Assembly: GCA_036504595.1 (NCBI GenBank)
Contig: DASXUX010000043.1
Coordinates: forward strand, 61,967 to 125,966
Reading direction: 5' to 3'
DNA length: 64,000 bases
DNA from: DASXUX01 sp036504595
GTDB taxonomy: Bacteria > Planctomycetota > SZUA-567 > H5-PLA8
Each line of letters opens with the position of its first letter. Position 1 is the stretch's first letter. Under the pieces are notes generated by a model, which saw only the letters and a list, made by a program, of their open reading frames with translations, ran no database searches and was not told the origin of the DNA. Position numbers and translations under genes: made by a program. Positions 1 through 8,585 of this stretch are shown in pieces.

Positions 1-92
1 GCACCCGAGCCGGAGCCTCGTTCGATCAACAGCATGGACCCGTGAGCGAAATGGTGTGCGTCATAGCTTGCCAGTGCTTCGAGGTCAGGCAA
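1..92 (-). CDS. Partial open frame at the left edge, unknown product
   Basis: The frame opens just after a stop inside the end of the neighbouring HicB-like gene and stays open to the window edge, giving about 30 residues that begin LPDLEALASYDAHHFAHGSM. The only plausible start in view is TTG at 92, which would overlap the preceding stop codon by 8 bases, as in a coupled two-gene unit. The ribosome binding site is poor. It could be the partner of the HicB-like protein, but the visible residues do not look like HicA. It may also be a chance frame. Confidence 0.25.
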   Translation of the reverse strand, partial: MPDLEALASYDAHHFAHGSMLLIERGSGSG

Positions 93-324
93 TCCGGTGC
101 ATCGCGTTCACGAACTCGCGGCCGGACATCGGCTTCGGCAGCTTCCGGCCTTCTAGCCGATAGATTTTGATCGTCTCTTCGATGATCTCGCACAGTTCGG
201 CAAAGACACGTTTAGGATCGGACCCGTGGCAACCGCCGTAGAACAGTTCCGGGCAACTGCCGATGAAGCAGCCGTCCTCATCGGACCACTCGACAAGCCG
301 CACGAATTTGTCGCCGCGCTTCAT
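85..324 (-). CDS. HicB-like antitoxin family protein
   Basis: A 79-residue protein with the compact HicB fold pattern: an N-terminal strand (FVRLVEWSDEDGCFIGSCPE), a glycine-rich turn, then an amphipathic helix (residues about 38-55). HicB proteins neutralise HicA mRNA interferases, and longer members carry a C-terminal DNA-binding domain. This one ends soon after the helix (residues KLPKP and a short tail), so it lacks a clear ribbon-helix-helix or HTH region. No hicA is seen upstream, and only an edge-truncated frame follows. It may be one of the solitary HicB-like proteins that are common in genomes. The family call is by sequence pattern; the function is inferred. Confidence 0.6.
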   Translation of the reverse strand: MKRGDKFVRLVEWSDEDGCFIGSCPELFYGGCHGSDPKRVFAELCEIIEETIKIYRLEGRKLPKPMSGREFVNAMHRIA

Positions 325-401
325 CGTTTACACTCTACTTCTCTGACCGAACGCTGGCAACATTTTCGAGGCCGGTAAGCGCGAGTGGCAGAATCCGGCG
401 G

Positions 402-428
402 CCGCTCCCTTACGGTCGCGGTTCTGAT
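402..428. repeat. Dispersed 27-bp repeat (CCGCTCCCTTACGG family), copy 1
   Basis: A 27-bp element starting CCGCTCCCTTACGGTCGCGG and ending TTCTGAT, with imperfect dyad symmetry (CCGC...GCGG). Identical or near-identical copies lie at 17112-17138, 35052-35078, 35201-35227 and 35350-35377. A decayed copy in reverse orientation may be at about 5880-5893. Confidence 0.8.
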
Positions 429-477
429 GTCTTCAGCCGCTCCACTCGTCACACGTCACACGTCACTGGTCACACGG

Positions 478-541
478 CACGGGCAGCCAACAGCTAACAG
501 AGGCTGCCCGTGGCACAAGGAGCGGAGGCTGCCCGTGGCAC
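478..541. repeat. Hairpin repeat (CACGGGCAGCC) just downstream of ftsK
   Basis: An 11-bp perfect inverted repeat, CACGGGCAGCC and GGCTGCCCGTG (478-512), with a 13-base loop containing AACAGCTAACAGA. A third half-copy (GGCTGCCCGTGGCACA) follows at 526-541. It lies 12 bases past the ftsK stop codon. The same hairpin with almost the same loop recurs at 23766-23805, again just past a stop codon. It could form a strong RNA stem and act as a terminator or 3' end stabiliser, although there is no U-tract. Confidence 0.75.
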
Positions 542-553
542 AATGAACGACGA

Positions 554-3514
554 CTACGCTTCCGGATACGGCCCGCGCGGTTCGTCTTCGTCGGGCAACT
601 GCTTGATTAGTTCCTCGTCGATGTGGATGTTGGGGTTGTCAATCTTCGCGACGGGAACTGCTCCGTCGTCGTCGTCAGCGCCGCCGCTGGCCAGCGCGAC
701 CTTGGCGACTGGCGCGGCCGCGGCGCCGCCACTGGCGGTCAGGCCGCCGTTGCTGGCGCGCTTGTACTGCTCCCAGCTTTCCTGCGTGATGAGCAACTCG
801 CGGCCCTTGGGTCCACGATCGGGGCCGACGATGCCGCGGGCTTCCATCTGGTCGCAGAGCTTCGCGGCGCGCGTGTAGCCCAGGCACATGCGGCGCTGGA
901 GCAGCGACGTCGACGCTCGGCCGGTGGCCAGGAATACTTCCACCGCTTCGTCGAACTTGTCGTCCAGTTCGATGGCCTGCCGGTTGTTTTCTTCCGGAGC
1001 GTCCTCGCCGCCACCGGCTTCCCTGGCGGCAGCAGTGGCGACTTTTTCGATCTCGTCGGAGTAAACCGGTTCCGCCTGATTCTTGCAGAAGCCGACGATC
1101 GCGCGGATTTCCTTGTCGTCGGTGAAGACGCCTTTGGCTCGAAGCTGGTTCGAGTTTCCCGGGCCGACGTAAAGCATGTCGCCGTAGCCGGCCAGCTTCT
1201 CGCCGCCGCCGCAATCCAAAACGATGCGGCTGTCGATCTTGCTTTTGACTTGGAAGCAGATGCGGCAGGGCAGGTTGGATTTGATCAGCCCGGTGATGAC
1301 TTCGGCGCTCGGCCGCTGCGTGGCCAGAATCACGTGAATGCCCGCGGCGCGCGCTTTTTGAGCGAGGCGGCAGATGGCCTGTTCGATTTCCTTGCCGGAG
1401 GTCATCATCAGGTCGGCGAACTCATCGACGACGATGACGATGTACGGCATGTTTTCCTTGTACAGTTCCGGATCGGCGCCTTCGGGCAGGCGTGCGATGC
1501 GTTCTTCGCCGGTCATCTTGTTGAAGGACGTGATATTGCGCACGGCGATGCGGCCCATGCGTTCGTAGCGTTCTTCCATTTTCTGCACGGCCCAGGTCAG
1601 CACGCCCGCGGCGAGTTTCATGTCGGTGACGACCGGGCAGAGTAGATGCGGGATGCCCTTGAAGTCCGTCATTTCGACCTGCTTCGGATCGACCAGGATC
1701 AGCTTCACTTCGTGCGGCTTTTTCAGAATCAGCAGGCTGAGGATGATCGAGTTCAAGCACACCGACTTGCCGGAGCCCGTGGTGCCGGCAATGAGCAAGT
1801 GCGGCATGGTCGCGAGGTCGGGGAAGAGCGGGTTGCCGACGGCATCGCGCCCGAGAATGAGCGGCAACGAGCCGGCCTTCGCTCGGAACTGCGGCGATTC
1901 CAGGATCGGGCGGATGCAGACCTTGTGCCGTTCCGCGTTCGGGATTTCGATGCCGATGGAGGATTTGCCGGGGATCGGCGCGATGATGCGCACGCCGTGT
2001 TCGGCTTTCATCGCCATCGCCAGGTTGTCCTGCAGGCTCACGACTTTGCGCACGTGGATGCCCGCTTCGAGCTCCAATTCGAACATCGTCACCGTCGGGC
2101 CGGTCTGGACGTTCACCAAGCGTGCGCCGATGTTGAAATCCCAGAGCGTTTCGACCAGCTTGGCTCCGCGCGCGGTGAGCAATTCGCTGCTGACTGGCGG
2201 AGACTCATCCTTATCGAACAACAGATCAACGGTCGGCAGATCGTAGTGCACGGGAAGCTGCGGCTTGGGCTTTTCGGGGGGAGCTTCGGGTGCGTCTTCC
2301 GCCGTCTCTTTTTCGCCGGTTTCCTCCGCGGCGCCTTCGGCGGCAGCTTCGGCCATGGCGGCAGCGAACTTCTCTTTCTGCTTCGCCAGTTTCTGTTCTT
2401 TTTCGGCGCGCTCCTGTTCCAGTTTCTGCAGGCGTTCGCGGGCCTGAGCTTCCTTTGTCAGGCGCTCGCCTTCCTCACGCTGTTCGCGCTCCCGCTCCAA
2501 GCGTTCGGCGTTGGCGGCTTCGGCCTGGCGCATGGCTTCGTCGCGGCGCTGCTCGGCCTGTTCTTCTTCGGTAAGCTCTTCTTCTTCGGGTTCTTTCGTT
2601 TTAGCCGGCTTGCGCCCGCCATCCAGTTCCAGCCGCCGAGAGGCCGCCAGTTCTTCCGGAGACTGCTGGTCTCTGTCGAGAGCCGCGTTGAGCTTAGCCC
2701 GTCGCGTGGCGGGCGTGGAGGCTTCTTCTTCGTCCTCGTCGTCGTCTTCTTGCTCAGAGAGGAACGGCGCGGGCGCTCGAACGCGCGTGTCCATCGCGGG
2801 CAACACGTCTACGCGGCCCATTTCAGCGGGAAGGCAGTCGGAATCGGTGCCGACCGGCACGGGGGCTTGCGCTACCGCTCCAGCCAGCGCGGGCTTGGGC
2901 ACGTTCAAGCCGGTTGTTTGCGGCACGCGGCCGAGGAGGCGATCCAGGCCCATTTCGCAGCCGCGCACGACAGCGCGACCGATCAGGCCCAGGGCGACTT
3001 CCGTCACCGTCGGGGCCATCAGCAGGCAGCAGAGGACGCTGGCGGCTGCCAGGACGAGGAACACGCCCAGTTTTCCGAAGTAGCTGACCAGCGGCGGCGC
3101 GAGCAACGTTCCACCCAGCAATCCGCCTGGCCCGGCCGGAAAAACTTCGGATGAAGTTCCGCGGCCGTCCATGGCTCCGGCCCACGCGCAAACCAGCAGG
3201 GTGAGCAGGAAACCGCCCAGGCAGCGCATGAGGAAGCCGCTCATAGTGCGCAGCGAGCACATCAGGCAGCCGAAGGTCAGCAGCGCGAAGACGAGCACCC
3301 AGGCTCCGACGCCGTAGAGGCAGAAGGCGTGGTGCGCCAACTGCGCTCCGAGCAAGCCGGCCTTGTTCTGGATTTCCTGGACCGGAGTGGCGTGGAAGTC
3401 CATCACGTCATAGGGCGAGTGCGTATACAGGCTTACGCCCGCGAAGAGCGCGAAGCAGGTGAGCCCCAAACCGGTGACGATGGCTCTGGTTTCGCGCGCG
3501 GAATCGCTGGTCAT
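554..3514 (-). CDS. ftsK: DNA translocase FtsK
   Basis: A membrane-anchored DNA pump that moves chromosome ends through the division septum and activates XerCD at dif. The product is 986 residues. It has about four N-terminal membrane segments (within residues 10-175), then an acidic and coiled-coil linker (about 245-400, rich in E, R, K, A and Q), then the motor. Walker A is GTTGSGKS and Walker B is IVIVVDEFADL. The C-terminal winged-helix gamma domain begins near DDKFDEAVEVFLATGRAS. I place the start at ATG 3514 because a strong GGAGGGG site lies just upstream. The longer frame to 3583 reads through a dispersed CACAGAGG repeat and encodes an implausible cysteine-rich leader. A hairpin repeat follows the stop. 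Confidence 0.95.
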   Translation of the reverse strand: MTSDSARETRAIVTGLGLTCFALFAGVSLYTHSPYDVMDFHATPVQEIQNKAGLLGAQLAHHAFCLYGVGAWVLVFALLTFGCLMCSLRTMSGFLMRCLGGFLLTLLVCAWAGAMDGRGTSSEVFPAGPGGLLGGTLLAPPLVSYFGKLGVFLVLAAASVLCCLLMAPTVTEVALGLIGRAVVRGCEMGLDRLLGRVPQTTGLNVPKPALAGAVAQAPVPVGTDSDCLPAEMGRVDVLPAMDTRVRAPAPFLSEQEDDDEDEEEASTPATRRAKLNAALDRDQQSPEELAASRRLELDGGRKPAKTKEPEEEELTEEEQAEQRRDEAMRQAEAANAERLEREREQREEGERLTKEAQARERLQKLEQERAEKEQKLAKQKEKFAAAMAEAAAEGAAEETGEKETAEDAPEAPPEKPKPQLPVHYDLPTVDLLFDKDESPPVSSELLTARGAKLVETLWDFNIGARLVNVQTGPTVTMFELELEAGIHVRKVVSLQDNLAMAMKAEHGVRIIAPIPGKSSIGIEIPNAERHKVCIRPILESPQFRAKAGSLPLILGRDAVGNPLFPDLATMPHLLIAGTTGSGKSVCLNSIILSLLILKKPHEVKLILVDPKQVEMTDFKGIPHLLCPVVTDMKLAAGVLTWAVQKMEERYERMGRIAVRNITSFNKMTGEERIARLPEGADPELYKENMPYIVIVVDEFADLMMTSGKEIEQAICRLAQKARAAGIHVILATQRPSAEVITGLIKSNLPCRICFQVKSKIDSRIVLDCGGGEKLAGYGDMLYVGPGNSNQLRAKGVFTDDKEIRAIVGFCKNQAEPVYSDEIEKVATAAAREAGGGEDAPEENNRQAIELDDKFDEAVEVFLATGRASTSLLQRRMCLGYTRAAKLCDQMEARGIVGPDRGPKGRELLITQESWEQYKRASNGGLTASGGAAAAPVAKVALASGGADDDDGAVPVAKIDNPNIHIDEELIKQLPDEDEPRGPYPEA

Positions 3515-3531
3515 TAACCCCTCCGTTTTGC

Positions 3532-3559
3532 CACAGAGGTCACAGAGAGCACAGAGGGG
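3532..3559. repeat. CACAGAGG-type short repeat upstream of ftsK
   Basis: Three near-direct repeats of the pattern CACAGAG(G/A) in 28 bp, of the same kind as the large inverted copy at 14921-15013. It sits 20-45 bp upstream of the ftsK start codon, so it lies in the promoter or 5' leader. Only this half-arm is visible here. Confidence 0.6.
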
Positions 3560-3831
3560 ATGGCTCTGCGTTCTTTGCGACACCTACCCAGCGCGGCCAG
3601 CCGACACGGCCGCGCAATGAGCCGAAAAACAGTCCGGCGACGAACGACACCGAGACGTTTTCTGTATCGGCAAAAGGGACGCGTTACGTTAGGGGAAGGG
3701 GATTGCGTCGGGCGGTGAATTTTGGCGGGTGTAATAGGACATCTCCGGAATCGCCGGACATGCCGATGGTGGAGGTGTATTCCTCATCCTGCCCGGATTA
3801 AGCTTGGTTGCTGCAGGCGACCTCAACTCGG
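3560..3831. other. Intergenic region upstream of ftsK
   Basis: About 270 bases separate the end of the small unknown gene from the ftsK leader. The region includes a stretch around 3740-3770 resembling the dispersed GGACA...TGTCC palindromes (GGACATCTCCGGAATCGCCGGACAT). No convincing gene, RNA or terminator was recognised. Confidence 0.4.
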
Positions 3832-4392
3832 TCACTTTCGCACGTCTACACGATAAAGCACATTCTCCTCCGTCTCGGTCAGGAATTTCTGGTTCCATTC
3901 TCCTAGCGAGACGTTCTGTGATCTCTTGACCAGGAAGTTCTCGTTCTCCACATCAGCCGCATAGAAGTGCAGTAGAACCCCAAATTCGCGGCCTCCTGCC
4001 GCGTGCACGGCTTGCGGAAGGCTGAGCCACGCAGACACCTCAGGCTTTGCGTCGTACGCGGCTGGATCGTGACGCATCCGCTCTGCCTGGGATTCCCGTT
4101 GCTCGAGCCAGCGCTGAATCTTGTGCTCACTCCAACCTTTGCGCCGAAGTTCAGTCAGCTTCTTGTTCGTCTTCTCCTCGTACCTCGCCCCGCTGGCTTG
4201 ACGCTGGTGGGCGCTGGCGAGAACTGTGCCGCAATGACAGGAGCCTTTCATCGCGCAGTATAGCGCGTCGTGGGCGGAGAGTTGGGCCACGAGATTCGGG
4301 TTGGTGTACGGCCAGGGGCTTAACGGTTTGGCAACGGCGATGCGCGAGGCGTCAAGCCTGCTATCGAGGACGATCGTTATGAAATAACACAT
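3832..4392 (-). CDS. Conserved hypothetical protein, unknown function
   Basis: A 186-residue soluble protein that I do not recognise. It begins MCYFITIVLDS, has cysteines at 2, 46, 53 and 55 (the last three as C-x6-C-x-C), and contains a basic helical middle (about residues 70-105, EEKTNKKLTELRRKGWSEHK) followed by a mixed C-terminal part. There is no signal peptide or membrane segment. The cysteine cluster could bind a metal, which is a guess. It lies downstream of the gspF-like gene with 89 bases between them, a gap that holds a hairpin and heptad repeats, so co-transcription is uncertain. Codon use and length support a real gene. Confidence 0.6.
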   Translation of the reverse strand: MCYFITIVLDSRLDASRIAVAKPLSPWPYTNPNLVAQLSAHDALYCAMKGSCHCGTVLASAHQRQASGARYEEKTNKKLTELRRKGWSEHKIQRWLEQRESQAERMRHDPAAYDAKPEVSAWLSLPQAVHAAGGREFGVLLHFYAADVENENFLVKRSQNVSLGEWNQKFLTETEENVLYRVDVRK

Positions 4393-4416
4393 GACGTTCG
4401 GCTCTCAATACGACCA

Positions 4417-4476
4417 GGTCCAGGCCACGCTTCCGCGCGCCTGGACCCGATACCCCATACCCGATACCCGATACCC
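4417..4476. repeat. Hairpin plus CCCGATA heptad repeats
   Basis: A perfect 9-bp inverted repeat GGTCCAGGC/GCCTGGACC (4417-4447) is followed by about four tandem heptads of the type CCCGATA (to 4476). It lies just downstream of the gspF-like stop codon and upstream of the small unknown gene. This is the same style of 7-bp low-complexity repeat as the CCCTGAA arrays elsewhere in the window. Confidence 0.65.
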
Positions 4477-4481
4477 GGCTG

Positions 4482-5759
4482 TTACTTTCCGATCTTCTGC
4501 ATGATGTCGATGAGGGGCATGAACAGGGCGATGACGATGAAGCCGACGGTGCCGCCCATGCCGATGATCAGGAAGGGTTCGAGCAGGCTCATCATGGCGC
4601 CGACGAGGGTATCGACTTCGTTGTCGTACGTGTCGGCGACTTTGATGAGCATCTTGTCCAGTTCGCCGGTTTCTTCGCCGACCTGGATCATGTTCACGAC
4701 CAAATCGTCAAACACGCCGGAGTGGCGCAGCGGTTCGGCGATCGTGTCGCCTTCCTTGATCGAGTTATGCACGGTTTCGACGGCGTTGGCGACGACCTGG
4801 TTTCCGGTGGCGTTCTTGATGATCGAGAGAGCGTCGAGGATCGGCACGCCTGATTGAACCAGGGTTCCCAGCGTGCGGCAGAAGCGGCTGATGGCGGACT
4901 TGGAGATGATGATGCCGAAGACCGGGATCTTCAGCTTGATCTTATCGACCAGCAGTCGTCCGGCGGGCATCTTGATCAGGAACCTGAAGCCGACGATCAC
5001 CAGCACCGGCGAAAAGACCAGCAGGTACCAGTAATCGACAAAGCCCTTGGCGACGAACATCAACATTTCGGTCATCCAGGGCAGATTGCCCAGGTCCATT
5101 TCCTTAAACATCGCTTCGAACTTCGGAATGATGAAGATCATGATGAACGCCAAGATACAACCGGCGATCGAAATCACGGCGATCGGGTAGACCAACGCGC
5201 CGATGATCTTCTGCTGCAGCTTTTGAGCCTTTTCGCGGTAGTCGGCAAGGCGGGCCAGAATCTCGTCGAGCACACCGCCGGCTTCACCGGCGCGGATCAT
5301 GTTCACGTACAGCTTGTCGAAGATCGCCGGATGCTTGCTCAACGCTTCCGACAGCGACGAGCCGCCTTCGACGTCTTCCTTCACGTCGGCGACGGCGTTC
5401 TTCAAAATGCCGGGCTTCAACTGGTTGCACAGAATGTCCAGACTGCGCACCACCGGCAGGCCCGCTTCCAGCAGCGTGGCGAATTGGCGCGTGAAGGCGG
5501 TCAGTTCTTTCTGGTTGACTCTGAAACTCAGCGAGAAACCGCCGCGTTTGCGAGTAATGGCTTGTGGCCGGGCCATCTGGGTGGGGTCGGTGCCGGCGCC
5601 GCCACCTTTCTGCGCCTTGCCGCCTTTGGGGGCAACCTTCGTGGGGAAGTAGTTGAGCCCCCGGATCTTCTCGGCGGCGTCGGCTTCGGACGCGGCATCG
5701 ATCTCCGCTTTGACTTCCTTGCCTTGGCTGTCCATGGCTTCGTAGACGAAAGTTGGCAT
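4482..5759 (-). CDS. Type II secretion / type IV pilus inner-membrane protein GspF/PilC
   Basis: A polytopic inner-membrane platform protein that contacts the assembly ATPase in type II secretion or type IV pilus machines. The product is 425 residues, usual for the family. It has two T2SSF cytoplasmic domains, each holding the family pattern of a FxRQFATLLEAGLP-like stretch (first copy FTRQFATLLEAGLPVVRSLD; second copy FCRTLGTLVQSGVPILDALS). There are three membrane segments, near 187-213, 241-262 and 390-423. The start ATG 5759 has GGAG nine bases upstream and begins MPTFVYEAMDSQGKEVKAEI, the usual family start. No other secretion genes are nearby, so it is a detached member. Which of the two machines it serves cannot be told. 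Confidence 0.92.
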   Translation of the reverse strand: MPTFVYEAMDSQGKEVKAEIDAASEADAAEKIRGLNYFPTKVAPKGGKAQKGGGAGTDPTQMARPQAITRKRGGFSLSFRVNQKELTAFTRQFATLLEAGLPVVRSLDILCNQLKPGILKNAVADVKEDVEGGSSLSEALSKHPAIFDKLYVNMIRAGEAGGVLDEILARLADYREKAQKLQQKIIGALVYPIAVISIAGCILAFIMIFIIPKFEAMFKEMDLGNLPWMTEMLMFVAKGFVDYWYLLVFSPVLVIVGFRFLIKMPAGRLLVDKIKLKIPVFGIIISKSAISRFCRTLGTLVQSGVPILDALSIIKNATGNQVVANAVETVHNSIKEGDTIAEPLRHSGVFDDLVVNMIQVGEETGELDKMLIKVADTYDNEVDTLVGAMMSLLEPFLIIGMGGTVGFIVIALFMPLIDIMQKIGK

Positions 5760-6252
5760 GTGGCGTCTCCAGGTACGGCGCGGCCGTGTAGAGAAGACTC
5801 GCGGTGAACGGCACTTCCTGCTGAAGTATCCCCTGTTTTTGCACGCTGTCAACTTAGTAGAATCGAGTCGGAACCACGGCCGTAACGGAGCGGAAGCGGA
5901 AGCGCCGTGGAGCGCGCCCTGATCCTCACTCCTTACCTTATTCAGAACCGCACGTTATGGTGCCTTCAAAGTTCCAACTTCAGACTCCTGTAAAAAACTG
6001 CGCCTGTGCTTGGCTCCCAGCTCGTGCGACGCGGACGTCTCCGATTCTGTCCAAAACTGCACATGTGCATAGTTTTGGCCTCGACCCAATTCTCAGGTTC
6101 TTCAAAGAACATCGCTGCGCAGACACAATATCCCGTGCCCCCCTATTTATTATGACGGTCCATCATCCTAAGTCTTTCAATAAATTTACATAAAGTTAGG
6201 TGAAGCTAACGACCGATCATTCGTTGCCATGTCGCGACTGAACTGTTGAGCG
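5760..6252. other. Intergenic region with decayed repeats
   Basis: About 490 bases without a convincing gene. It contains an inverted repeat around 5873-5911 (CCACGGC...GCCGTGG), a likely decayed CCGTAACGGAGCGG element inside it, and a stretch at 6055-6080 (TGTCCAAAACTGCACATGTG) that matches a module of the tandem array at 35004-35410. The right part (6130-6200) is AT-rich and could hold promoter elements, but none is certain. Confidence 0.4.
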
Positions 6253-8493
6253 TTACTTACGCACGACAATTCCCGTCTTCGGTTCAATCACAAACGCACC
6301 CGCATCCGGTGGCGTGCGCAGCAGGCTGTAGTCGCCAAGAAAATCACCCCTGTGGAAGTTCTGACGTTCGTTGCGTTCGCCTTCTGTCGCGATCACGTAG
6401 CGGTGTTGAGCGTACACCTTCTCGTACTTCATCTTGGCGCGATACGGCCGCACCTTCTCGGCCGTCACGATCACGGCTGTGGTGTACTCCCCATCCTTGA
6501 CGACCACGCTGCCGCGCCGGTATGGATTGACGCGCGCGAAGAACTTCTCCGGTCCGTCGTAAAAGGCGATCAGGTGGTAATCGGTCGCGTTGTCAACCCC
6601 GATGATCGAGTACCCGCCCAGCGTCGAGGGTATCATCAGGTCCGGTATCCGCGGCTCCTCCATCGGCATCTTCGCCACGGCTTCGAAGCCGAGCTTCTGC
6701 GCTTCGTCCGCTGCGACCTGCCCTCGCGGGTCTCCCGCCAGCACGTCGGCCAGCAGGCTCAGCATGAACACGCGGCTCATCGGCGCGCTGTCCTTGTAGT
6801 AGTCCGCCGCCGCCTGCAGGCAACCGGCCAGTTCCTCGCGAATGTCCTCCGGTATGCCACGGCCCAGTTCACCGATGAACACGCTCGCGTGTTCATACAG
6901 CGTCGAGAAGCGCTTCGCTTCGCGCGCTTTGCGTATCGCCTTGAACAGCGCATCGCGCACCTCCGCCGCCGCTGAGCTCTTCGGCGCCCGCCGCAGCACT
7001 TCCCGCAGCGCGCGGTATGCGGCAGCGGGTGAGTTCTCCAGCATCGCGATGCCGTGCCGAGCGGTTGCCGTCGCGTGCATTTCGACCATCGCCTCGCGCC
7101 CGGGAAATTCCGGGGTGTACTCGCCCGTCGCCGCCGCCTGACGCAATTCAGCGATCTGCTGCCAGCGTTCCTTGCTCTTCTTCTCGATACGGTTGCGCAG
7201 TTCGCCCGGGACATCCGCCCAGATGTCGCCCTTCAGAATCTCGGCGCAGAAATGAAGCTGATACTCCGCCGCCTCCTGCGCGACGACTTGCTGCCCCAAG
7301 GACTCGGCGCGCATGTAATCGCAAGCCTTCAGCAGCCGCGCCATCTTTTCCTGGTGAGCTGCGAACTTCGCCTTCCACGCTTCCGCGGGCAGCCGGAATT
7401 TCTCCTGCGGAGCGAGGGTGCGCTTGTCAAAAGTCTCGATGTCGCGCACCGCGCCGCAGATGACGCCCAGCAGCACTTCGATCCGGTTTTCTTGTCCATC
7501 CGGCGGAAGCCACCGCACGTGTCCGGCGACGGCCTCCTTGGCCAGCCCCAGTGCCGCTTCGTAGCCCAGCAGCTTGCGCTGCAGCCGCTCCAGCCACCAC
7601 GCCTCTATCTCGTCTTTCTTCTTCGGTACCTGCGGATTCTGCGGCTCGCGGAAGGCCAGTAGGTAACAGGCGGCCATCACGTAGTCCGCGTCGGCCAGCA
7701 GCCGCTTGCCCTCGCTCAGCAACTGTTCGCTCGACAGCTCCTTGCGCAAGGTCTCTTCCACGGGGCTGCGCTCGAAACCCCAGGACTCCGCGCGAACGTG
7801 ACAGCCCGCTGCGATCTCCGCCGCCTCCCGCAAGCGCTTCGTCGCTTCCTCCGCCCGGCCGGCTGCGCGCGCCTCTTTCCAGCGCGATATGAGGTACTCC
7901 AGGTACTCGTGTGACGTGAGAATCTGCGGCGCGCTCAACTGAATTTCCGTCGCCAGCGCATCGATGCTCAGGCTGTTTCCGGCGCGCAGCGCTTCCCGCA
8001 TCCTCTGTTCCTGCTCGTTGCGCCAGCGATGCTGCATGTTTTCCAGCGAGGAGGTGTAACGCTTCCAGCCCTCGGCTTCGCCATCTCCAAAGGCGGTGAT
8101 GCCCAGCGCGGAGATCTTGGCCAGCGTGCTCTGCGCCAGCCCATAGGCTTTGCCTCTCAGGTAGCCATCAAACTGGCGCTCGAGCAGGCTCAGCAGCCGT
8201 TCGCGCGCCACCTTGCGCGCCTCGTCTGGCCCGTCTTTCAGGAACCGCTCGCAAAGTGCCGCCGCCTCGTCGTAGCGCTGTTTGTCCTCGAGTTCCCGGA
8301 TCTGCTCCCGTGCGCTCAGCGGCTTGGGCGGAGCCGGCTTGAGGTCAGGCCGCGCCGTGGTTTCTGCCTCGCCTTCGCCTGTCTCCACCGGCGAGGGATG
8401 CCAGAGGTAAAGCGCCGCCGCATACATTCCGCCGATCAGCAGAAAGAGCAGAAAGAAGCACCCCAGCATCTGGCGGCGATAAGACTCAAGCAT
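6253..8493 (-). CDS. Membrane-anchored helical (TPR-like) protein, unknown function
   Basis: A 746-residue protein. After a short basic start (MLESYRRQM) it has one membrane segment (about residues 9-29, CFFLLFLLIGGMYAAALYLW). A proline-rich linker and a long, almost wholly helical region (about 60-600) of the kind seen in TPR-like solenoids follow (for example IRELEDKQRYDEAAALCERF). The last 140 residues or so are beta-rich and contain charged turns. ATG 8493 is chosen because GAGGAG lies upstream and the membrane anchor follows directly; a longer frame to 8724 would overlap the neighbouring gene. It starts 92 bases past the stop of the GH172 gene on the same strand, so it may be co-transcribed with it. 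I do not recognise a family. Confidence 0.7.
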   Translation of the reverse strand: MLESYRRQMLGCFFLLFLLIGGMYAAALYLWHPSPVETGEGEAETTARPDLKPAPPKPLSAREQIRELEDKQRYDEAAALCERFLKDGPDEARKVARERLLSLLERQFDGYLRGKAYGLAQSTLAKISALGITAFGDGEAEGWKRYTSSLENMQHRWRNEQEQRMREALRAGNSLSIDALATEIQLSAPQILTSHEYLEYLISRWKEARAAGRAEEATKRLREAAEIAAGCHVRAESWGFERSPVEETLRKELSSEQLLSEGKRLLADADYVMAACYLLAFREPQNPQVPKKKDEIEAWWLERLQRKLLGYEAALGLAKEAVAGHVRWLPPDGQENRIEVLLGVICGAVRDIETFDKRTLAPQEKFRLPAEAWKAKFAAHQEKMARLLKACDYMRAESLGQQVVAQEAAEYQLHFCAEILKGDIWADVPGELRNRIEKKSKERWQQIAELRQAAATGEYTPEFPGREAMVEMHATATARHGIAMLENSPAAAYRALREVLRRAPKSSAAAEVRDALFKAIRKAREAKRFSTLYEHASVFIGELGRGIPEDIREELAGCLQAAADYYKDSAPMSRVFMLSLLADVLAGDPRGQVAADEAQKLGFEAVAKMPMEEPRIPDLMIPSTLGGYSIIGVDNATDYHLIAFYDGPEKFFARVNPYRRGSVVVKDGEYTTAVIVTAEKVRPYRAKMKYEKVYAQHRYVIATEGERNERQNFHRGDFLGDYSLLRTPPDAGAFVIEPKTGIVVRK

Positions 8494-8585
8494 GAGCCGG
8501 CTCCTCGAAGTGGAATGCGCAGGATTCTCAGCACAGTGTCGCTGCCTGTCAACGAGTCCCCCGTTTATCTTTCCGCACGAAATGT

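Noticed and set aside
1646..3154. Plus-strand open frame of 502 residues opposite ftsK
   Set aside because: Antisense to the ftsK motor and linker; no recognisable domains.
3515..3583. Longer N-terminus for FtsK
   Set aside because: The added residues come from a dispersed CACAGAGG repeat; a strong GGAGGGG site supports the start at 3514.
3689..3898. 69-residue minus-strand frame downstream of the small unknown gene
   Set aside because: It overlaps the end of the better-supported gene in another frame and has no recognisable features.
5957..6193. 78-residue plus-strand frame in the gap after gspF
   Set aside because: Made partly of repeat fragments; no ribosome binding site and atypical composition.
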